From Pseudonocardia abyssalis (GTDB lineage Bacteria; Actinomycetota; Actinomycetes; Mycobacteriales; Pseudonocardiaceae), in the NCBI RefSeq assembly GCF_019263705.2, contig NZ_JADQDK010000001.1, positions 2,108,001 to 2,172,000 on the forward strand: a stretch of 64,000 nt of DNA. Direction: 5' to 3'. Below the pieces are notes generated by a model. That model did not search any database and was not told the origin of the DNA. It worked only from the letters and a program-made list of their open reading frames with translations. This document shows, in pieces, positions 53,492 to 61,397 of the stretch. Numbering within the stretch: the stretch's first letter is position 1; every line of letters starts with the position of its first letter. The position numbers and the translations under genes are program-made.

Positions 53492-54367
53492 TCAGGGGCT
53501 CGCGATCCGGCCGGGTGGGGCCGGGGCGACGGCGTCGGGGTGCAGGGCACCGGCCAGCGCCTCGATCCCGTCGACGAGCCGGGGTCCGGCGCGGACGACG
53601 TAGGACGCGGAGTCCATCGCCAGCACCGGGACGGCGGGGAGCAGCGGACGGACCGCGGCGGCCTGGGCGAGGGCGTCGGGCAGGCCGTAGCCGCACGGCG
53701 CCACCACGACCACGTCCGCGGCGGGCAGGTCGGCCCAGTCCACCGTGGTGCTGCGTCCCGCGTCGACGCCGCCGACCGGCTCCCCGCCCGCGCGGCGCAC
53801 CAGCTCAGGCACCCAGTGCCCGGCGAGGAACGGCGGATCGGTCCACTCCAGCACGAGCACCCGCGGCCGGGGCCGACCCGCCACCGCCCGCTCGACGGCC
53901 GCGAGCCGCTCCCGCAGCTCCCCCACCAACGCGTCCGCCGCGACGCCCGCACCGCCGCGGTGCCCGACGGCGACGATCGCGGCCAGCACGTCGTCGACGG
54001 AGTGCGGGTCGATCGACAGGACCTCGGCGTCGGACCCGATGAGCGCGAGCGCGTCGGCCACCGACCCCGCGGGCAGCGCGCAGACCCGGCACAGGTCCTG
54101 GGTGAGGATCAGCTCGGGCCGCAGCCGGCCCAGCGCGTCGGCGTCGACCTCGTACATCGGCAGGCCGCGGGCGGACCGGTCGCGCACCACGGCGTCGATC
54201 TCCCCGGGGGAGAGACCGGCGGGCAGCGCGGTGTCGACGACGACGGGCACGCGGTCGCGGATCCCGGCCGGGTGGTCGCACTCGAACGTGACCGCCACCA
54301 GGTCGTCGAGCAGGCCGACCGCGGCCGCGATCTCGGTGGCGGCGGGCAGCAACGACGCGATCCGCAC
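53492..54367 (-). CDS. BtuF-like cobalamin/metal-chelate binding protein
   Basis: This 291-residue protein has the periplasmic-binding fold of BtuF/FhuD (MRIASLLPAATEIAAAVGLLDDLV, ECDHP, LILTQDLCRVCA), a group often labelled cobalamin-binding. It lacks a signal peptide or lipobox and has no permease next to it, so it may act in the cytoplasm. GTG 54367 is 6 nt after TAGGCT (54374-54379): probably leaderless. No cobalamin riboswitch is seen upstream. Confidence 0.75.
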   Translation of the reverse strand: MRIASLLPAATEIAAAVGLLDDLVAVTFECDHPAGIRDRVPVVVDTALPAGLSPGEIDAVVRDRSARGLPMYEVDADALGRLRPELILTQDLCRVCALPAGSVADALALIGSDAEVLSIDPHSVDDVLAAIVAVGHRGGAGVAADALVGELRERLAAVERAVAGRPRPRVLVLEWTDPPFLAGHWVPELVRRAGGEPVGGVDAGRSTTVDWADLPAADVVVVAPCGYGLPDALAQAAAVRPLLPAVPVLAMDSASYVVRAGPRLVDGIEALAGALHPDAVAPAPPGRIASP

Positions 54368-54456
54368 GCGGACAGCCTACGGAGGTCGGCCTTCCGGCAT
54401 CCGGAGAGCCTGTTCGTTCCGGCACACCGTCGTCGTCACGCCGGCCGCACCCACCG

Positions 54457-54770
54457 GTGGAGCGGTTCGCGCCCACGCACGTCGGCGGCGCCGCCACGGA
54501 CGGTTCGGGGCTCTCCTTCGAGGTGGAGCTGTCCTCCAGCGGGACCGTGCTCACCGTGCCGGTCGACCGGACCGTGCTCGAGACGCCGGAGACGACCGCC
54601 GGGATCGACGTCCTGTCGTCGTGCCGGGAGGGCAGCTGCGAGACGGGGGGGCTCGCCGGCGGGGTCGACCACCGCGACTCGCTGCTCACCGACGCCGAGC
54701 AGGCTGTCGCACGACACGATGGTCGTCTGCGTCTGCCGGGCGGCGTGCGGGAGACTCGTGCTCGATCTCC
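54457..54770 (+). pseudogene. Decayed ferredoxin domain of a phthalate-dioxygenase-type reductase
   Basis: The frame from GTG 54457 reads VERFAP, then LSFEVELSSSGTVLTVPVDR and VLSSCREGSCETG, the plant-type 2Fe-2S domain that ends VanB/phthalate dioxygenase reductases. Three residues including one cluster Cys are missing (CREGxCGxCET is expected). After about 54700 the similarity continues in another frame as HDTMVVCVCRAACGRLVLDL. The FMN and NADH domains are absent, so this is a frameshifted 3' remnant. Confidence 0.75.
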
Positions 54771-54775
54771 AGGAG

Positions 54776-55402
54776 GTGGCGCCGTGGCCCCGTCGCGGAC
54801 CGGTGCTCGCCCGCGGCCTGCGGATCCTCGACGCCTTCTCCGCCGATCACCCCGCCCTGAGCCTGTCCGAGCTAGCCCGCCGCGCGGAGCTCCCGCTGTC
54901 GACGGTGCACCTCCTCGCCGGGGAGCTGGTGGAGCGGGGTGAGAACGGGCGGTTCCGCGTCGGGCTGCGGCTCCGGGGGTCGGGGCGCCCGCCCCGCGCG
55001 GATCGGCGCTGCGGAGCGGGGCGCTGCCGTTCCTGGAGGACCCCAGCCAGGTCACGCGGGAGAACGTGCAGCTCGCGGTGCTCGAGGGCGTCGAGGTGGT
55101 GTTCGTCGAGCGGATCGCCGGGTCCGGCGCGGTGCCGGTCCTCATGCGCGTCGGCGGGCGGTTCGCGCTGACCGCGACCGGCCTCGGGCTCGTCCTGCCC
55201 GCGCACGCGCCGCCGGAGTGGAGCACTACATCCCGCACACCGTCATCGATCCGCGGGCGCTGCGCGACATGCTCGCCGACATCCGCGGGAGCGGGTACGC
55301 GGTGAGCGACCGGCAGGTCACCGACGACTCGCTGTTGGTCGCCGCGCCGGTGCACGACGGACGGCCGCGGGGCGGCGGTGTCGCTGGTCCGGGCACTCGC
55401 CT
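54776..55402 (+). pseudogene. Decayed IclR-family regulator
   Basis: The region reads as an IclR protein in three successive frames: RRGPVLARGLRILDAF with the helix-turn-helix LSLSELARRAELPLSTVHLL (54776 to about 54985), then SGALPFLEDPSQVTRENVQL and VFVERIAGSGAVPVLMRVGG (about 55006-55216), then EHYIPHTVIDPRALRDMLAD and SDRQVTDDSLLVAAPVH (about 55218-55360). Frame changes near 54990-55005 and 55216 and a short deletion break the gene. It directly follows the reductase remnant, as in vanillate or aromatic-acid loci. Confidence 0.78.
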
Positions 55403-55410
55403 GAAGAGTC

Positions 55411-55488
55411 GGCCACCGCACCGCCGTTTCGGGCACCGCACCGCTGACGGGACGGCGGTGCGGTGCCGACGACGGCGGTGCGGTGGCC
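55411..55488. repeat. Nested palindromic repeat, copy 2
   Basis: Outer arms of 17 bp (55411-55427 and 55472-55488, based on ACCGCACCGCCGT) enclose inner arms GGCACCGCACCG (55432-55443) and CGGTGCGGTGCC (55456-55467). Same core and design as 4781-4854. It follows the IclR remnant. Confidence 0.75.
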
Positions 55489-55709
55489 GCCCCTCGTCGA
55501 GGGTGCGCAGTCTGCTGGGCCGAATGCCGGAACTTCTCCCCTGCTTCCGGTCCAGCTACACGTCGAGCGGGCCCGGCGTCACGGTGAGTGGTTCGTTGGG
55601 CCGTTCAGGTGGCTGACGGTGAACGGGCGAATGACACCTAGCGACGGGACGGTTACCGCGCGACGATCGTCACCCCCTCCCCAACCGCTCGCCCGGAAGG
55701 CCCCCGACC
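55489..55709. other. Intergenic region before the Pro/Ala-rich protein gene
   Basis: 221 bp without a recognisable gene. GGAAGG (55695-55700) can serve as ribosome site for the GTG at 55710. No clear -35/-10 pair is seen. Confidence 0.4.
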
Positions 55710-56969
55710 GTGGACGCGCTCCCCCCGACCCGACGGCGCTCCCCGCACCCCGTCACCGTCGCCGACCTGCTCTGCCGCTACGCGACCACTCCGGTCACCG
55801 ACGCACGTCCCCCGGCCGGGCCACCGGGAGAGCCGGTGCCCGTGTCGGCGCTGCTGCGCCGCGAGGGCCGGGCCCGGCGCGCGCTGGACCGCCCGCTCGT
55901 GCCCCGCGGCCACTCCCGCCCCGGGCCCGGACCTGCCTCCGACGAGCCGCCGCGCCACAACGTCCGCAAGGCCGCCGCCGCGGCGGGTGCACTGTTCGTC
56001 GTCGGCGCGGTGTTCGGCACGACCTCGCTGGAGGAGGCCCTGCTGCTCCCGTCCCCGGAGGCCGACGCCGAGGAGCCCACGGCCGGTTCCGCGGGGATCG
56101 CCGGCAGTGCCGCACGGCCGGGACTCGTCCCCGGACCGGGCGTGACGCTCGCGTCCGCCGCGCTGCCGCTCGCCGACACCGCACCGGTCGACGGCGCGGA
56201 CATCGGTCGGGCGGTGCTCGGGCCGTTCGCGCCCGGGGCGGCCGCCCCCGGCGGTCCCGGCGCGTCCCCGGCGGCGTCGTCGCCGTCCGCGCCCGTACTG
56301 CCCACCGCGCCCGGTGCCGCGGGTCCCGGTGCGGTCGATCCGGGTGCGGTCGATCCGGGGGCCGCCGGGCCCGCGCCCACCGGACCGTCGCCCGTCGCAC
56401 CGCCGCCGGCGGGGCCGTCGCCCTCCGAGCCCGGGCCGTCGCCGGCCGCACCGGAGGCGCCGACCGTGTCCGTCCCGACCCCCGACCTCGGCACCCCCGA
56501 GGTCGACGTGCCCGCCGTCGTCGTGGCGCCCACCCCGCTCGGCCCGGTGTCGACGCCGCCGATCACGGTCGGCGCGGCCGCCGTCACCACCCCCGACCTC
56601 GGCGTGACCGTCGACGACGAGGGGGTCGGCGTCGCCATCACCGACACCGTCGTGGACCTCCCGGACACCGACGTCGGCCCCCTCGACGCAGGGCCGGTCG
56701 GTCTCGGGGAGACGTCGGCGACCCTGCCCGCCCTCACCGTCGAGGGTGCGGAGGTACTGCAGCTCGGCCCCGAACCCGAGCTGACCGTGCCCGGGATCGG
56801 GCTCTCCGCGACCGAGATCGAGACCCCGCCCCTCACCGTCGGCGGCACGGAGCTCGACCTCCCCGACGTCGAGCTCCCCGAGATCTCGACGTCCGAGGTG
56901 CCGGTCGTCGAGACCGTCACCGGTCTGCTCGGCGGCGACGCCCCGTCCCTCGGCGGCCTGCTGGGCTGA
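55710..56969 (+). CDS. Pro/Ala-rich single-pass membrane protein
   Basis: This 419-residue protein has a basic cytoplasmic part of about 90 residues with VTVADLLCRYA, an RKAAAAAGALFVVGAVFG helix (about 91-108), and an outside part. That part starts as a Pro/Ala/Gly-rich stalk (PGAVDPGAVDPGAAGP repeats, about 180-250) and ends in about 170 residues of regularly spaced Thr/Val/Pro strands (VDVPAVVVAPT, ELDLPDVELPEI). It looks like a wall-spanning surface protein. Family not recognised. Confidence 0.7.
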   Translation: MDALPPTRRRSPHPVTVADLLCRYATTPVTDARPPAGPPGEPVPVSALLRREGRARRALDRPLVPRGHSRPGPGPASDEPPRHNVRKAAAAAGALFVVGAVFGTTSLEEALLLPSPEADAEEPTAGSAGIAGSAARPGLVPGPGVTLASAALPLADTAPVDGADIGRAVLGPFAPGAAAPGGPGASPAASSPSAPVLPTAPGAAGPGAVDPGAVDPGAAGPAPTGPSPVAPPPAGPSPSEPGPSPAAPEAPTVSVPTPDLGTPEVDVPAVVVAPTPLGPVSTPPITVGAAAVTTPDLGVTVDDEGVGVAITDTVVDLPDTDVGPLDAGPVGLGETSATLPALTVEGAEVLQLGPEPELTVPGIGLSATEIETPPLTVGGTELDLPDVELPEISTSEVPVVETVTGLLGGDAPSLGGLLG

Positions 56970-57000
56970 ACGGCGCACCCACCTGGCATCCTGCGCCCCC

Positions 57001-57369
57001 ATGAGCCGTCGGGACACCGCAGCCACCGCCCTCGTCGCCCTCCGCGCCGGGATCGGGGTGGGGGCCTGGGCCGCTCCGGCCCTGGCCGCCCGCACGTTCG
57101 GCCTGCGCGTCGACGGCAACACCGAGGCCGTGCTGATGGCGCGCCTGTTCGCCGTCCGCGACGCCGCGCTGGCCTACGCGACGCTCGGCACGACCGGGAC
57201 GGCCCGCCGCACGGTGCTGCGGTCCGGGATCGCGTGCGACGTCCTCGACGCCGCCGCGGCCCTGCTCGCCGCGCGGAAGGGTGGCATCCCCCGCACCGCC
57301 GCCGCACTCGTGACGACCGTGGCGCTGGCGGCGGCCGCGACCGGCGTCGTGGCCGCACGGACCGACTGA
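57001..57369 (+). CDS. Small membrane protein (DUF4267-like)
   Basis: This 122-residue protein has three or four hydrophobic helices with GIGVGAWAAPALAARTFGL, MARLFAVRDAALAYATL and a C-terminal helix. The pattern WxAPxxAxxFGL...ARxFxxRDxxLG recalls DUF4267 proteins. ATG 57001, 31 bp after the preceding gene. Function unknown. Confidence 0.6.
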   Translation: MSRRDTAATALVALRAGIGVGAWAAPALAARTFGLRVDGNTEAVLMARLFAVRDAALAYATLGTTGTARRTVLRSGIACDVLDAAAALLAARKGGIPRTAAALVTTVALAAAATGVVAARTD

Positions 57370-57378
57370 CGCCGGCGC

Positions 57379-59088
57379 TCAGTCGAGCAGCGCCGCCGGG
57401 ACGTCGACGGTCCGGCTGCGCAGGTACTCCCCCAGCCCCTTGGCCTGCGGGTCCGGGCGGGCGGTGGAGGCGACGCCGTCGCCGAGCAGCCGGTGCACCA
57501 CCACGTTGATCGCGCGCAGCGTGGGCAGCTCGTACCGCTCGATGCGCAGGTCTGCGGCCTCCGGACCGAGCAGCTCGCGGAGCCGGTCGACGGTGAGGTA
57601 GGCGCGCAGCCAGGCGTGGCCGGCGTCGTCACGGGCCCAGAGGCCGACGTTCGCGTTGCCGCCCTTGTCGCCGGAGCGCGCGCCGCAGACCCGGCCCAGC
57701 GGGGCACGCACGGTCGGCCCGTCCGGCAGGTCGGCCGGGGTGAGCGTCGGGGGCGTCGGCGCAGGGCCGGTCGGCGGGTCGGCCACGACGTGGCGGGACC
57801 CGTCGGGCAGCACCACGACCTGCTCCAGCGCGGTCCGCGGCACGGCGGCGGGCCGGTACACCCCGTAGGCCGACTCCGAGGTCGGCGGCGTCGTGGTGTG
57901 GAAACCCGCGTAGCCGGCGAGCGCGAGCTCCATCGCCGCACCCGAGAACGCCCGGCCGACCACTTGCGGGTCCGGGTCCATGACCGTGATCTTCAGGTGC
58001 GCGGTGGCCAGCGCGTTCTCCTCCGCGTCGGGGGTGTCGAAGCGCAGCAGCCGGACGTCGACGGAGCCGAAGCGGTCCTTCCCACCGAGCACCTCGAACA
58101 GCAGGGACTCGCAGCGCGCGGCCTTCGCCTCGATGTCGAGGCCGGTGATCACGAACGTCATCGTGTTGCGGAACCCGCCGATGTCGTTGAGCGCGACCTT
58201 GAGCGTCGACGGCGGCGGGCTGCCCTGCACGCCGGAGATCGTGACGCGGTGCTCGGCGTCCTGGCCGAGGACGGCGGTGTCCATGTGCGTGGTGACGTCC
58301 GGGCCCAGGTAGGCGGGCTCGGCGATCTCGTAGAGCAGCTGCGCGGTGACGGTGCCGACGGAGACGAGCCCGCCCGTCCCCGGGTGCTTCGTGATCACCG
58401 ACGAGCCGTCCGCGGCCACCTCGGCGATCGGGAAGCCGGGGTAGCGCAGGTCGGTGATCTCGTCGAGGAACGGGTAGTTGCCGCCGGTCGCCTGCGGGCC
58501 GCACTCGATCACGTGACCGGCGGCGACGGCCCCGGCCAGGCGGTCCCAGTCCTCGAGGCCCCAGCCGTGCCACCACGCCGCCGGGCCCACGACCAGCGAC
58601 GCGTCCGTGACGCGCCCGGTGACGACGACGTCGGCCCCCGCCGCGAGCGCCTGCGCGATGCCCCAGCCGCCCAGGTAGGCGTTGGCCGAGACCGGCTCGC
58701 CCACGACCTCGGGCCTGATCGCCGACAGGTCGCCGCGCAGGTCGTCGCCCTCGATGTGGGCCACGGCGACCGTGAGCCCGAGCCGCGTCGCGACCGCCCG
58801 GATCGCGTCGGCCAGCCCGGCCGCGTTGAGCCCCCCCGCGTTGGCGACGATCTTGATCCCGCGCTCCAGGCAGGTGCCGAGGACGTCCTCCACCTGCGTG
58901 AGGAACGTCTTCGCGAAGCCGCCCGCGGGGTCCTTCGCCTGCGCCTTCGCCAGGATGAGCATGGTGAGCTCGGCGAGGTAGTCGCCGCACAGGACGTCGA
59001 TCGGCCCCCCGTCCACCATCTCCCGTGCGGCGGCGATCCGGTCGCCGTAGAACCCCGAGCAGTTGCCGATGATCACCGGTCGCGTCAC
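57379..59088 (-). CDS. AtuA-like (DUF1446) protein
   Basis: This 569-residue protein has the DUF1446 domain (IIGNCSGFYGDR at the start, DVLCGDYLAELTM, IVANAGGLNAAGLAD, ADVVVTGRVTDASLV) and a C-terminal AtuA ferredoxin-fold domain (GARSGDKGGNANVGLW). Related proteins work in acyclic terpene and branched-chain acid breakdown. The start is set at GTG 59088 because TACGGT (59095-59100) lies 6 nt upstream; ATG 59133 is also in frame but lies in the LexA-type box of dinB. Confidence 0.85.
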   Translation of the reverse strand: MTRPVIIGNCSGFYGDRIAAAREMVDGGPIDVLCGDYLAELTMLILAKAQAKDPAGGFAKTFLTQVEDVLGTCLERGIKIVANAGGLNAAGLADAIRAVATRLGLTVAVAHIEGDDLRGDLSAIRPEVVGEPVSANAYLGGWGIAQALAAGADVVVTGRVTDASLVVGPAAWWHGWGLEDWDRLAGAVAAGHVIECGPQATGGNYPFLDEITDLRYPGFPIAEVAADGSSVITKHPGTGGLVSVGTVTAQLLYEIAEPAYLGPDVTTHMDTAVLGQDAEHRVTISGVQGSPPPSTLKVALNDIGGFRNTMTFVITGLDIEAKAARCESLLFEVLGGKDRFGSVDVRLLRFDTPDAEENALATAHLKITVMDPDPQVVGRAFSGAAMELALAGYAGFHTTTPPTSESAYGVYRPAAVPRTALEQVVVLPDGSRHVVADPPTGPAPTPPTLTPADLPDGPTVRAPLGRVCGARSGDKGGNANVGLWARDDAGHAWLRAYLTVDRLRELLGPEAADLRIERYELPTLRAINVVVHRLLGDGVASTARPDPQAKGLGEYLRSRTVDVPAALLD

Positions 59089-59094
59089 CGTCGC

Positions 59095-59100
59095 ACCGTA
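59095..59100 (-). promoter_or_regulatory. -10 box of the AtuA-like gene
   Basis: TACGGT on the minus strand, 6 nt before GTG 59088. The same hexamer serves the tetR gene at 4730-4735. The LexA-type box lies 26 bp further upstream. Confidence 0.5.
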
Positions 59101-59126
59101 GGCGACGAGAATGTCGGTGGTCGATG

Positions 59127-59140
59127 CGAACATGCGTTCG
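59127..59140. promoter_or_regulatory. LexA-type SOS box at the dinB start
   Basis: CGAAC-ATGC-GTTCG (59127-59140) fits the Gram-positive/actinobacterial LexA consensus CGAAC-N4-GTTYG. Its last base is the first base of the dinB GTG. It also lies upstream of the divergent AtuA-like gene. Confidence 0.75.
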
Positions 59141-60366
59141 TGTCCGACCCGAGACGACCCGATCCGACCCGATCCGACACCGCCACGATCCTGCACGCCG
59201 ACCTCGACGCGTTCTACGCGTCGGTCGAGCAGCGCGACGACCGGCGGCTGCGCGGGCGGCCGGTGATCGTCGGCGGCGGGGTGGTGCTCGCGTGCAGCTA
59301 CGAGGCCAAGGCCCGCGGGGTGCGCACGGCGATGAACGGGCGGCAGGCACGGGCGCTGTGCCCGCAGGCCATCGTCGTGCCGCCGCGGATGGCGGCGTAC
59401 TCCCGCGCCAGCACGGAGGTGTTCGCGGTGTTCCGTGACACGACGCCGCTGGTGGAGGGCATCTCGATCGACGAGGCGTTCCTCGAGGTCGGCGGGCTGC
59501 GGCGGATCGCGGGCTCGCCCGTCGAGATCGCGGCGCGGCTGCGGGAGCGGATCGCGCGGGAGGTGGGGCTGCCGATCACGGTGGGCGTCGCGCGCACGAA
59601 GTTCCTGGCCAAGGTCGCGAGCGGGGTCGCCAAGCCCGACGGTCTGCTGCGCGTGGCCCCGGAGGCCGAGCTCGCGTTCCTGCACCCGCTGCCGGTGCGG
59701 AGGTTGTGGGGCGTCGGCGCCGTCACCACGGAGAAGCTGCACGCGATGGGCATCCGCACGGTCGGCGAGGTCGCCGCGGTGGGCGAGGCCGCGCTCGTGT
59801 CGATGCTCGGCCGGGCAGGCGGGCGGCACCTGCACGCCCTCGCCCACAACCGCGACCCCCGCCCGGTGCAGGCCACCGAGCGGCGGCGCTCCATCGGGTC
59901 GCAGCAGGCGCTGGGCCGGCGCACCCGCACACCCGACGAGCTCGACGCCCTGCTCGCCGGCACGCTCGACCGGCTCGGGCGGCGGCTGCGCGGCGGCCAT
60001 CGCGTCTGCCGCACGGTCGTGCTGCGGCTGCGCTTCGGCGACTTCTCCCGCGCCACCCGCTCGCACACCCTCCCCGAGGCCACCGCGCACACCGCCACGC
60101 TGCTGGCCGCGTGCCGCGAGCTGCTGGTCGCCGCGCTGCCGATGATCCGCGAGCGCGGGATCACCCTGCTCGGGGTCTCGCTGGGCAACCTGGCCGACGA
60201 CGACGCCGTCCAGCTCGCGCTGCCCTTCGACCGCGCCGCCGGGGCCGCCCTCGACTCCACCCTCGACGACCTGCGCGCCCGCTTCGGCGCCCGCTCGGTC
60301 ACCCGCGGCACCCTGCTGCACACCCGCGCCCCGCTGGAGGTACCCCAACTCCCGGACGACCCCTGA
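59140..60366 (+). CDS. dinB: DNA polymerase IV (Y-family)
   Basis: This 408-residue translesion polymerase has HADLDAFYASVEQRDD near residue 20 and GISIDEAFLEVGG near 109, with the catalytic Asp/Glu, VGVARTKFLAKVAS (helix-hairpin-helix side) and a C-terminal little finger ending at a QLALPFDR clamp-binding motif. The last is a clear beta-clamp site. GTG 59140 overlaps an SOS box, so DNA damage probably induces it. Confidence 0.93.
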   Translation: MSDPRRPDPTRSDTATILHADLDAFYASVEQRDDRRLRGRPVIVGGGVVLACSYEAKARGVRTAMNGRQARALCPQAIVVPPRMAAYSRASTEVFAVFRDTTPLVEGISIDEAFLEVGGLRRIAGSPVEIAARLRERIAREVGLPITVGVARTKFLAKVASGVAKPDGLLRVAPEAELAFLHPLPVRRLWGVGAVTTEKLHAMGIRTVGEVAAVGEAALVSMLGRAGGRHLHALAHNRDPRPVQATERRRSIGSQQALGRRTRTPDELDALLAGTLDRLGRRLRGGHRVCRTVVLRLRFGDFSRATRSHTLPEATAHTATLLAACRELLVAALPMIRERGITLLGVSLGNLADDDAVQLALPFDRAAGAALDSTLDDLRARFGARSVTRGTLLHTRAPLEVPQLPDDP

Positions 60367-60635
60367 CCCACCGCGAAGATCGTCACCGGCCGCACATCGG
60401 CGCCCTCCCCGGGGCCGTGCGGTGCGGCGGATCACGATCATGCGAGGCTCGCCGCCGCGTCCCCGCCCGGACGCCGGGCGGGGCCCGCACACCGCGCCGG
60501 GTCCGGATCGGGGTTCACGCGTCGAGCCGGGTCCCGTGCCACGTCCGCGCCTGGCTCGCACGCCGGGCCGGGATCTGCGTGGCCCCGGGGCGCGCGAAAC
60601 CCGGGAACGCGCCCGGACCCGGCACGGGGCGCCGG
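60367..60635. other. Intergenic region between dinB and the thioesterase gene
   Basis: 269 bp between convergent genes, very GC-rich. No credible gene. It holds several short GC inverted repeats (for instance CCCGCCCGGACGCCGGGCGGG, 60464-60484) that could end transcription from either side. Confidence 0.4.
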
Positions 60636-61046
60636 TCAGCGGATGTCGATCACCGACTTCGTGATCTGGGATCGGGCGACGAGGCGGTCGCCCACCACCG
60701 CGGTGGCGGTCACGAAGCCGAGGCGGCGGGTGCGGCGCTCCACCACGGCCGTCACCGTCACCTCCTCCCCCGCCCGCCCGGGGCTGAGGACCTGGGTCGA
60801 GATGTGGTGGGTCACGGCGTGCTCGGCGGCGTCGAGGTGCGGGAGCAGGGCCAGGAAGCCGGTGAGCTCCATGATCGAGCCCAGCGCTCCGGCGTGCAGG
60901 GTGCCGCCCGGGTTGATCGCCAGCCCGGCCACGGGGAACACCACGCCCGCTGCGGGGTCGGCCGGGTCGAGCGCCCGGGCCTCGAGGGCCACCTGCAGCG
61001 GGATGGCGAGCGCGGCCGCGGCCCGCTCGGCGAGGGAGTCGGTCAC
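60636..61046 (-). CDS. PaaI-type hotdog thioesterase
   Basis: This 136-residue single hotdog protein has NPGGTLHAGALGSIMELTGF, the usual place of the HGG...D/E catalytic loop (here LHAG with Glu downstream), and VVERRTRRLGFVTATAVVGDRLVA. It probably hydrolyses an acyl- or aryl-CoA thioester. GTG 61046 gives a normal length; no strong ribosome site. Confidence 0.82.
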   Translation of the reverse strand: MTDSLAERAAAALAIPLQVALEARALDPADPAAGVVFPVAGLAINPGGTLHAGALGSIMELTGFLALLPHLDAAEHAVTHHISTQVLSPGRAGEEVTVTAVVERRTRRLGFVTATAVVGDRLVARSQITKSVIDIR

Positions 61047-61397
61047 GCCCCGCAGCGTGCCACCCCACGACCTGCGCGGATCCCGCGCACCTCCCGGCCA
61101 CCCGCGCACGCCCGGACGTGCGCAAGACAGCGGCGGGTGCGCGGGAGCCCGACCTGGGCACCGGACCGCCGGGTGCGTCTGGTGCCGACGGGAGCGCGGG
61201 GGCACCGCGCGCCGCCCGGATGCCGCGGCGCCGCGGGCGACCACGGCGTGTGACCGCCACGGTTCCTCCGTCCGGCCGCACACCCCGGGCGCGCGCGGAT
61301 TCGTTCCCCCGGCAGGGGTGTGGCCACCCCCACCACCGCGCCCGGCCTCCACTACCGTCCGGGTCGAACGAGCGCCGCGATCCTGCACGGAGAGTCG
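61047..61397. promoter_or_regulatory. Divergent region between thioesterase and GH13 genes
   Basis: 351 bp. TACCGT (61353-61358) is a possible -10 for the GH13 gene, with a leader of about 35 nt and ribosome site GGAGAG (61389-61394). CCCGCGCACC (61083-61092) and GGTGCGCGGG (61135-61144) form an inverted repeat 42 bp apart. No gene is visible. Confidence 0.45.

Noticed and set aside
54368..54456. A cobalamin riboswitch before the BtuF-like gene
   Set aside because: No B12-box motif (GCCACTG) is present and the -10 box sits 6 nt from the start codon.
59088..59133. ATG 59133 as start of the AtuA-like gene
   Set aside because: It lies in the LexA-type box, and TACGGT 6 nt before GTG 59088 together with the conserved N-terminus favours the later start.
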